Assembly (NCBI GenBank): GCA_002391065.1
Contig: DGRP01000015.1
Span: 1 to 20,332, forward strand
DNA: 20,332 bases
Source: Ruminococcus sp. UBA4385
Lineage (GTDB): Bacteria; Bacillota_A; Clostridia; Oscillospirales; Ruminococcaceae
Direction of reading: 5' to 3'
The position numbers were made by a program, and so were the translations under genes. Numbering within the stretch: the stretch's first letter is position 1; each line of letters starts with the position of its first letter. The notes below the pieces were generated by a model. The model worked only from the letters and a program-made list of their open reading frames with translations. It was not told the origin of the DNA and searched no databases. Shown here in pieces: positions 14,928 through 20,332 of the stretch.

Positions 14928-14983
14928 ATAAGACAGACACTCGCCCGTGAGAGGCGAAGCATTATGAAAAGGAGTTTTTTACC

Positions 14984-16654
14984 ATGCTATCGGATATTGA
15001 AATCGCAAAACAGGCAAAAATGAAGAAGATCACGGAGATCGCCGCAAAGCTCGGCATTTCCGAGGACGAGCTTGAGCCCTACGGACACTACAAGGCAAAG
15101 CTGTCGGAGAGTGTTTTCGAGAGAGTGAAGGATAACCCCGACGGAAAACTTATCCTTGTTACTGCAATAAACCCGACCCCCGCAGGCGAGGGCAAAACCA
15201 CTGTTTCCGTAGGCCTTGCGGAGAGCCTTAACAAGATAGGCAAAAAGACTGCACTTGCACTGAGAGAGCCTTCTCTCGGACCTGTGTTCGGCATCAAGGG
15301 CGGAGCAGCAGGCGGCGGATATGCTCAGGTAGTGCCTATGGAGGACATAAACCTGCACTTCACAGGTGATATGCACGCTATTACTGCTGCCAACAATCTC
15401 CTCTGCGCACTGATAGACAATCATCTCCAGCAGGGAAATGAGCTCAGGATAGACCAGAGGCGTATCCTCTTCAAAAGATGCATGGACATGAATGACAGAG
15501 CTCTCAGACAGGTGGTTATCGGTCTTGGCTCAAAGGCAAACGGAGTTCCCCGTGAGGACGGCTTCCAGATAACGGTTGCTTCCGAGATAATGGCTATACT
15601 CTGTCTTGCGAGCGACCTTGCAGACCTCAAGAAGAGACTTGAGAGAATCCTTGTAGGTTATGACCTTGACGGCAAGCCTGTTTATGCAGGTCAGCTTGGC
15701 GGCTGCGGTGCTATGACAGCACTTCTTAAAGACGCTTTGAAGCCTAACCTTGTTCAGACACTTGAAAATAACCCGGCCTTCATTCACGGCGGTCCTTTTG
15801 CAAATATCGCTCATGGCTGCAACTCTGTAAGGGCTACAAAGCTTGCGCTTAAAGTTTCCGACTACACAGTTACAGAGGCAGGCTTCGGCTCTGACCTCGG
15901 AGCAGAGAAGTTTATGGATATCAAGTGCCGTTTTGCAGGCTTAAAGCCCTCCTGCGTTGTGCTTGTTGCAACTATAAGAGCGCTTAAATACAACGGCGGC
16001 GTGCCGAGAGCAGAGCTCACTGCCGAGAACGTTCCTGCGCTTGAAAAGGGCATTGTAAACCTCAGAACTCACATCGAGAACATGAGAAAGTACGGCGTGC
16101 CCGTAGTAGTAGCTATCAACCGCTTTGCCTCCGATACCGAGGCCGAGATCGAGGTCATCAAGAGGGTCTGCGCTGAGATGGGCGCCGAGGTATCTCTTGC
16201 CGAGATATTCGCAAAGGGCTCTGAGGGCGGTATAGACCTTGCAAACAAGGTAGTAGCTACAATAGATAACTGCGAGAGCAATTACGCTCCGCTTTATGAC
16301 GAGAAGCTTCCTATCAAGGAGAAGCTTGACATCATCGCAAAGGAGATCTACAGAGCAGACGGCGTTACATACACCTCGCAGGCTGAAAAGGCCCTTGCGG
16401 AGATCGAAAAGCTTGGCTTCGACAAGATACCTGTCTGCGTTGCAAAAACACAGTACTCGCTGTCCGATGACCCTGCAAAGCTCGGCAAGCCCGAGGGCTT
16501 CAACATCACGGTAAGAGATATGAAGGTATCAGCAGGAGCAGGCTTTGTGGTAGTCTACACGGGAGATATTCTTACTATGCCCGGCCTTCCGAAGAAGCCT
16601 GCGGCTAACAGCATTGACTGCGATAACGAGGGCAATATCTACGGATTGTTCTGA
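14984..16654 (+). CDS. fhs: Formate-tetrahydrofolate ligase
   Basis: 556 residues, complete. It joins formate and tetrahydrofolate with ATP to give 10-formyl-THF, feeding purine synthesis and, in acetogens, the methyl branch of the Wood-Ljungdahl pathway; no other pathway genes lie here. Seen: the P-loop TPAGEGKTT (65-73), [23 protein letters not shown] (94-116), the [15 protein letters not shown] segment, [11 protein letters not shown] and the C-terminal [15 protein letters not shown]. Length matches the family. The start is ATG with AAAAGGAG 9 bases upstream. The next gene begins 24 bases downstream with no terminator between, so fhs is likely the first gene of a six-gene unit. Confidence 0.97.
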   Translation: MLSDIEIAKQAKMKKITEIAAKLGISEDELEPYGHYKAKLSESVFERVKDNPDGKLILVTAINPTPAGEGKTTVSVGLAESLNKIGKKTALALREPSLGPVFGIKGGAAGGGYAQVVPMEDINLHFTGDMHAITAANNLLCALIDNHLQQGNELRIDQRRILFKRCMDMNDRALRQVVIGLGSKANGVPREDGFQITVASEIMAILCLASDLADLKKRLERILVGYDLDGKPVYAGQLGGCGAMTALLKDALKPNLVQTLENNPAFIHGGPFANIAHGCNSVRATKLALKVSDYTVTEAGFGSDLGAEKFMDIKCRFAGLKPSCVVLVATIRALKYNGGVPRAELTAENVPALEKGIVNLRTHIENMRKYGVPVVVAINRFASDTEAEIEVIKRVCAEMGAEVSLAEIFAKGSEGGIDLANKVVATIDNCESNYAPLYDEKLPIKEKLDIIAKEIYRADGVTYTSQAEKALAEIEKLGFDKIPVCVAKTQYSLSDDPAKLGKPEGFNITVRDMKVSAGAGFVVVYTGDILTMPGLPKKPAANSIDCDNEGNIYGLF

Positions 16655-16678
16655 TCGCTGTATATCAGAGGTATAAAA

Positions 16679-17884
16679 ATGGCAGATGTTATGGTCACGG
16701 AGACCACCAAGGAAAAGACAGCATCGGGGGAACAGACAGAAAATAAGCCCGAAGAGCCGAAAAAGCGCTTTCGCTTTCCGAAGCTTCTTGCGGCGGCGCT
16801 TATCGTGGCTGCGCTTATGGGAGTGCTCAACTTCATTTCGTGGAGGAGCACTGCCTTCTGCGACTTCTATGCGGCGCACATCTTCCCGATATGGGGAGAG
16901 GCGTACGGGCGGCTTACATCGCTTGTGCCGTTCTCGTTCGGAGAGGTGCTTATCTTTCTGGCGGTTTTCGGACTTCCGCTGTCATTCATAGTGCTTATCG
17001 TGCTTGTGATAGTGATGAAGAAAAGGCGCAGGAAGCTTCTTAAAGTGTTCGGCTATGTTTACATATGGATACTTGATTTCGTACTTGTGACCGAAACGCT
17101 CAACTGCTTTGTTCTCTATCACTGCACTGACTTTGCACATTTAAACGGTATAAGCTCGGGTGAGCACACCCACGCAGAGCTTGAAGAGCTCGGGGCTGTA
17201 CTGACCGCAAAAATAAACGCACTGAGCACTCAGGTGCAGCGTGACGAAGAGGGGCATTTCGTTTTGACTGCCGATACTAATGAGACTGCAAGGAAGTCGG
17301 TTGAGGCGCTTGGAAAAGAATTTAAGAACTTTGACGGCTTTACTGTCAGACCGAAGCCAATATACTTCTCGTTCTTTATGAGCCAGATGGATCTGATGGG
17401 GATATACTTTCCGTTCTCAATGGAGGCTAACTACAACAACGATATGTACAAGGCAAAGCTTCTGAACACTGTCTGTCATGAGCTTGCACACACAAAGGGC
17501 TTTATCCGTGAGGACGAAGCGAACTTTATAGCCTTTATGGCTTGCAGCAGGTCTGAGAATGCGGAGTACAGATACTCGGGCTATCTTGCTGCACTCACAC
17601 AGGTGAGAGGGAAGATATTCGATTATGCAGATGAGGACACAAAGATAGCCTTTGACAGCGCTATAAATGACCTCGTCTGGGCGGACATTGACGGCAACAG
17701 AGCATACTGGCAGAGCGTTGATGAAGCCGAGGACACAGTCTTTGACAGCGAGACGGTGGGGGAGATATCTCAGAAGGCGCTGGAAACGAACCTGCAGATG
17801 AACGGCATAGAGGACGGTACAGAGTCTTACGGCAGAATGGTGGACCTTATGCTCGGGTACTATGCCGATAAGGGTGATATCTGA
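16679..17884 (+). CDS. DUF3810 membrane protein with HExxH (putative metallopeptidase)
   Basis: 401 residues. A hydrophilic N-terminal tail (1-34) is followed by hydrophobic spans at about 35-54, 88-113 and 121-147, then a large soluble domain (150-401). The domain carries HELAH (267-271) followed by acidic E278/E280 and EANFIAFMAC, as in zinc-dependent gluzincin-type peptidases, where H267, H271 and a later Glu bind zinc. The region matches the DUF3810 family. Catalysis is inferred from the motif only. The start is ATG with AGAGG 8 bases upstream. The stop overlaps the next start (TGATG), so it is translationally coupled to the lipoprotein gene. The substrate is unknown; topology suggests that the peptidase domain is outside the cell. 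Confidence 0.85.
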   Translation: MADVMVTETTKEKTASGEQTENKPEEPKKRFRFPKLLAAALIVAALMGVLNFISWRSTAFCDFYAAHIFPIWGEAYGRLTSLVPFSFGEVLIFLAVFGLPLSFIVLIVLVIVMKKRRRKLLKVFGYVYIWILDFVLVTETLNCFVLYHCTDFAHLNGISSGEHTHAELEELGAVLTAKINALSTQVQRDEEGHFVLTADTNETARKSVEALGKEFKNFDGFTVRPKPIYFSFFMSQMDLMGIYFPFSMEANYNNDMYKAKLLNTVCHELAHTKGFIREDEANFIAFMACSRSENAEYRYSGYLAALTQVRGKIFDYADEDTKIAFDSAINDLVWADIDGNRAYWQSVDEAEDTVFDSETVGEISQKALETNLQMNGIEDGTESYGRMVDLMLGYYADKGDI

Positions 17885-18654
17885 TGAAAAGGCTTACAGT
17901 ACTTTTGCTGGCGGTGCTGCTGACTGCCTGCGGACAAAGGGCTGAGGAAAGCTCCGAAAAGACGCTCACGCAGACAGGAACATCGGCGGTAACAACTACG
18001 GCTGTTACAACAGCTCCGCCCGAGAGCATACCCGATGAGAGCACTACTGATGAGCAGGAGGAACAAATGAGCTGGACTCTTTTTGAGGAGCTTTACCCGA
18101 AGCTCGATGACAAGGACAGGAGCTTTCGCAATTACGCACATAACAGTCAGGTGGAGATAGACGGCTATATCGAATACGGGCAGGCAAATGAGCCTGTCTG
18201 CGATCTTATCCTCGGAGATGTGTCATTCTCGGGAGTGGGCTGCGAGGTGGTTGCGGCATATAATTACCTCCGCTATACAGGCAATGAGCGTGACATAGCA
18301 AAGCTTACCTTTGATTTTGAGAAGAACGGTCTTTACGCACCTAGCGGAAGGCTGGGCTCAAACCCGAGGAAGATAAGGGGGCTTTTTAATGCTCTCGGTA
18401 TCAGCTATGAGCGCTATCTTGACCCGGCCGACTGCATTAAGGCTCTTGAGGCAGGCAAGCCGTTAATATTGTCGTTCCATACGGGGAACTCTATTTTCAG
18501 TGAGGTGCATACCGTCTTTATCATGACGGAGAACGCACAGCACTATGTGTTCAACCGCTACAACGAGAGCAAGGAGCGCTATCCCTTTGATACGCTCTAT
18601 GATATAATCAAAAAGGACGCACTTTTCATAGTTGCGTACACACCGACAGATTGA
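17884..18654 (+). CDS. Lipoprotein with papain-like (C39-type) domain
   Basis: 256 residues. The signal peptide has a good lipobox LTAC with Cys16 as anchor. A Thr/Ser/Glu-rich spacer (17-62) precedes a domain of about 190 residues with a papain-like layout: GVGCEVVAAYNYL (C120, helix), then ALEAGKPLILSFH, VHTVFIM with H209, and FNRYN with N224. This resembles peptidase_C39-like domains, here exposed at the outer surface. The Cys-His-Asn order fits a working peptidase or a related cysteine enzyme, but activity is inferred. It starts on the last base of the DUF3810 stop and ends 10 bases before tsaE. Confidence 0.8.
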   Translation: MKRLTVLLLAVLLTACGQRAEESSEKTLTQTGTSAVTTTAVTTAPPESIPDESTTDEQEEQMSWTLFEELYPKLDDKDRSFRNYAHNSQVEIDGYIEYGQANEPVCDLILGDVSFSGVGCEVVAAYNYLRYTGNERDIAKLTFDFEKNGLYAPSGRLGSNPRKIRGLFNALGISYERYLDPADCIKALEAGKPLILSFHTGNSIFSEVHTVFIMTENAQHYVFNRYNESKERYPFDTLYDIIKKDALFIVAYTPTD

Positions 18655-18658
18655 GGTG
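18653..18658 (+). promoter_or_regulatory. Ribosome binding site for the TTG start of tsaE
   Basis: GAGGTG overlaps the stop of the lipoprotein gene and stands 6 bases before TTG 18665. A longer in-frame start (18632) would lie inside the upstream gene without a site. Confidence 0.65.
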
Positions 18659-18664
18659 CAGATA

Positions 18665-19111
18665 TTGACTTATGAATATATTACCCGTTCGGCTGAGGAA
18701 ACTATAGAGCTCGGAAGGCTTATAGGAGAACAGCTGAGGGGCGGAGATATAATAGCCTACAAGGGCTCTATGGGGGCAGGCAAGACCACTATGACCCGTG
18801 GGCTCACACAGGGGCTGGGGCTCGGAGATGCGGCATTTTCACCGACCTTTGCGCTTGTGAACGAGTACAGGGGAGAGGGTCTTACGCTTTACCACTTTGA
18901 TATGTACAGGATAGGCTCGGCACTTGACCTTGAAACTACGGGCTTTTTTGACTACCTCGATGATGAGAGCGTGCTTGCGGTTGAGTGGTCTGAAAATATC
19001 GAGGAGGAGCTTCCCGATGAGCGTATCATAGTAACGCTCGAAAGAGTTGACGATGACACAAGAAAGATAACTATAGACGGAGATGAAAGGTTTGCACATC
19101 TTAGCGATTGA
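18665..19111 (+). CDS. tsaE: tRNA t6A biosynthesis ATPase TsaE
   Basis: 148 residues from TTG 18665. TsaE is the ATPase that, with TsaB and TsaD, transfers the threonylcarbamoyl group to A37 of ANN-decoding tRNAs. Seen: P-loop GSMGAGKTT (34-42), the FSPTFALVNEY motif, the YHFDMYRI motif and ALDLETTGFFDYL, all family hallmarks, ending in VEWSENIEEELPDERI. Length is normal. It overlaps tsaB by 20 bases, indicating coupled translation. tsaD is not in the window. Confidence 0.94.
   Translation: MTYEYITRSAEETIELGRLIGEQLRGGDIIAYKGSMGAGKTTMTRGLTQGLGLGDAAFSPTFALVNEYRGEGLTLYHFDMYRIGSALDLETTGFFDYLDDESVLAVEWSENIEEELPDERIIVTLERVDDDTRKITIDGDERFAHLSD
19079..19082 (+). promoter_or_regulatory. Ribosome binding site for tsaB
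   Basis: GGAG stands 9 bases before TTG 19092, a good spacing, but directly abuts the alternative ATG at 19083, where it could not work. Confidence 0.55.
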
Positions 19112-19784
19112 TACCAGCGGTAAGACCGCATCGGTAGCCGTTACTGACGGAGAGAAGCTTCTCTGGGAGAAAACTGTGTACACAAAGCTTACGCACTCGC
19201 AGGTGATACTGCCTATGGTGAGCGAGGCTTTAAGAGAGCTGGAGCTTGACTATCCCGACATTGACTGTGTGGCTGCCGCAAAGGGACCCGGCTCATATAC
19301 GGGGCTTCGGATAGGCTGTGCGGCTGTAAAGGGCATGAGCATGGGCTGCGAAAGCTTAAAATGCGTAGGCATATCCACGCTTGAAGCGCTTGCTTACGGC
19401 TCGGTGACATACAGGGGAAGGATAGTCTCTGTAATGTATGCAAGACCGAACATCTGCTACGCAGGTGTGTACGAGTCTGACGGCATGGTGGTCAGAAACC
19501 TGAGGGCTGACGAGGTCATAAGGGAGGACGAGCTTTTTCCCTCGCTAGACACAGAGGGCGGACTGCTTCTCACAGGAGATCATGCGGCAGCGATAAAGGA
19601 GAAGTACTTTGCCGATAATGACAGCGTTATCCTTGCACCTGTAAGCCAGAGACTGCAAAGGGCATCGTCACTTTGTCTGGCGGCTGAGGCGCACAGGGCT
19701 GAATGGGACAGCTCCGACAAGCTGACGGTGGAGTATCTTCAGATAACCAAAGCACAAAAGGACAGAAAGGAAAGTAAGTCATGA
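19092..19784 (+). CDS. tsaB: tRNA t6A biosynthesis protein TsaB
   Basis: 230 residues from TTG 19092 (233 if the ATG at 19083 is used). TsaB is an inactive ASKHA-fold partner that scaffolds the TsaD-TsaE complex. Seen: the N-terminal ILAIDTSGKTASVAV, THSQVILPMV (H35), the hallmark AAAKGPGSYTGLRIG (61-75) and KCVGISTLEALA. The second half is more variable, as usual. It is flanked by tsaE (20-base overlap) and rpiB (4-base ATGA overlap). RimI, which often follows tsaB in Clostridia, is absent; rpiB sits there instead. Confidence 0.93.
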   Translation: MHILAIDTSGKTASVAVTDGEKLLWEKTVYTKLTHSQVILPMVSEALRELELDYPDIDCVAAAKGPGSYTGLRIGCAAVKGMSMGCESLKCVGISTLEALAYGSVTYRGRIVSVMYARPNICYAGVYESDGMVVRNLRADEVIREDELFPSLDTEGGLLLTGDHAAAIKEKYFADNDSVILAPVSQRLQRASSLCLAAEAHRAEWDSSDKLTVEYLQITKAQKDRKESKS

Positions 19785-20224
19785 AAATAGCAATAGGAAA
19801 CGATCATGCCGCACCCGAGCTCAAGCTTGCGGTAAAGGCTCACCTTGAGGAAAAGGGCTTCGAGGTAATAGACAAGGGCTGTGCAGTCGGAGAGAAATGC
19901 GATTATCCCGATGCGGCTGCTGCTGTCTGCCGTGAGATAACCGAGGGAGACTGCGAGCTTGGCATACTTATCTGCGGAACAGGGCTTGGAATGTCCTACG
20001 CTGCGAATAAGATAAAGGGGATAAGGGCAGCCTGCTGTTCGGATTACTTCTCGGCAAGGCTTTCAAGGGAGCACAATAATGCGAATGTGCTTTGCTTCGG
20101 GGCGAGAGTAGTCGGCGAGGGCACAGCGCTTGACCTTGTGGACATTTTTGTGGATACTCCGTTCTCGGGCGATGAGCGCCACCAGAGAAGAATAGACAAG
20201 ATAACGGCTCTTGAAAACGCATAA
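19781..20224 (+). CDS. rpiB: Ribose-5-phosphate isomerase B
   Basis: 147 residues, complete. It interconverts ribose-5-phosphate and ribulose-5-phosphate in the non-oxidative pentose phosphate pathway. Seen: KIAIGNDHAAPELK with H9, the catalytic loop ILICGTGLGM with C65 and T67, SREHNNANVLCFGARV with H99, and phosphate-binding R133/H134 near the C-terminus (SGDERHQRR). These match the RpiB/LacAB fold and the single-protein isomerase. ATG 19781 overlaps the tsaB stop (ATGA) and has AAAGGA about 9 bases upstream. Last gene of the operon; allose-6-phosphate isomerase is a less likely alternative. Confidence 0.94.
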   Translation: MKIAIGNDHAAPELKLAVKAHLEEKGFEVIDKGCAVGEKCDYPDAAAAVCREITEGDCELGILICGTGLGMSYAANKIKGIRAACCSDYFSARLSREHNNANVLCFGARVVGEGTALDLVDIFVDTPFSGDERHQRRIDKITALENA

Positions 20225-20225
20225 T

Positions 20226-20282
20226 AAAAGAACTTCCGCAGTTTAATCGCTGCGGAAGTCAGCTTGTTGCAAAAGTTCTTTT
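20226..20282 (+). terminator. Nested inverted repeats after rpiB
   Basis: Inner arms 20232-20241 and 20250-20259 form a perfect 10-bp stem with an 8-base loop. A second pair, AAAAGAACTT (20226-20235) and AAGTTCTTTT (20273-20282), is also a perfect 10-bp inverted repeat and ends in a T-run. The two share 20232-20235, so the RNA may fold as an inner hairpin inside an outer stem, or as rival forms. This probably ends the fhs-rpiB operon. Confidence 0.75.
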
Positions 20283-20286
20283 AAAA

Positions 20287-20332
20287 GGGGTCTGGGGCGA
20301 TAGCCCCAGTGGGGCAAATGGGGCGAAGCCCC
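20287..20332. repeat. G-rich palindromic repeat, cut by the window end
   Basis: CTGGGGC/GCCCCAG (20292-20298 with 20303-20309, 4-base loop) is followed by GGGGC/GCCCC (20320-20324 with 20328-20332). Four GGGG runs (20287, 20294, 20311, 20320) lie on the plus strand. This looks like an intergenic REP-type element rather than coding DNA; the rest lies beyond the window. Confidence 0.7.

Noticed and set aside
14928..14983. ZTP or THF riboswitch before fhs
   Set aside because: Such riboswitches are known before fhs in some Firmicutes, but the leader here is only about 50 bases with a single 5-bp hairpin and none of the conserved core elements I could recognise.
14790..15023. 77-codon plus-strand frame overlapping the fhs start
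   Set aside because: Runs through the fhs promoter and ribosome site in another frame; not compatible with the fhs gene.

Overview
This window looks like a piece of chromosome from a low-to-mid G+C Gram-positive gut anaerobe, most likely a Ruminococcus-type member of the Clostridia (Oscillospiraceae). The signs are strong purine-rich Shine-Dalgarno sites, several TTG/GTG starts, consensus sigma-A promoters that all have 17-bp spacers, lipoprotein signal peptides, FtsEX with coiled-coil M23 hydrolases, and a PucR/CdaR-type regulator. No tRNA, rRNA, IS element, phage gene or CRISPR array was seen. Assignment to genus is inference.

Layout. (1) 1-443: 3' end of guaA (+), meeting a minus-strand operon at a perfect 15-bp bidirectional terminator. 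(2) 3820-501 (-): promoter, an overlooked 58-aa ORF, xylulokinase xylB, and a DUF2130 coiled-coil protein with a PD-(D/E)XK-like signature. (3) 6227-3887 (-): a polar amino acid ABC importer operon (binding lipoprotein, permease, ATPase) ending in a hairpin. Its binding protein has the two halves of the family-3 fold in swapped order, i.e. it looks circularly permuted. (4) 6279-7517 (+): a single-gene MFS transporter unit, divergent from the importer. (5) 7539-8587 (+): a two-gene operon of small membrane proteins (zinc-ribbon/DUF4234 and DUF2752) ending in a bidirectional terminator. (6) 14628-8594 (-): PucR/CdaR-like regulator, ftsE, ftsX and two tandem paralogous M23 peptidases with coiled coils. 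This is a cell-wall cleavage module in which FtsEX probably activates the secreted hydrolases. (7) 14899-20282 (+): fhs, a DUF3810 membrane protein with an HExxH site, a C39-like lipoprotein, tsaE, tsaB and rpiB, mostly overlapping or closely spaced, followed by a hairpin and a G-rich palindromic repeat cut by the window end.

How the parts work together. Fhs supplies 10-formyl-THF for one-carbon metabolism, TsaE/TsaB help make the t6A base of ANN-decoding tRNAs, RpiB feeds the pentose phosphate pathway, and XylB brings xylulose into the same pathway. FtsEX plus the M23 pair couple ATP hydrolysis at the membrane to peptidoglycan opening. The most unusual items are the permuted binding protein, the Cys-rich insertion shared by the two M23 domains, the translationally coupled pair of putative surface peptidases, and the repeated sequence and dyads in the leaders of the regulator and ftsE.
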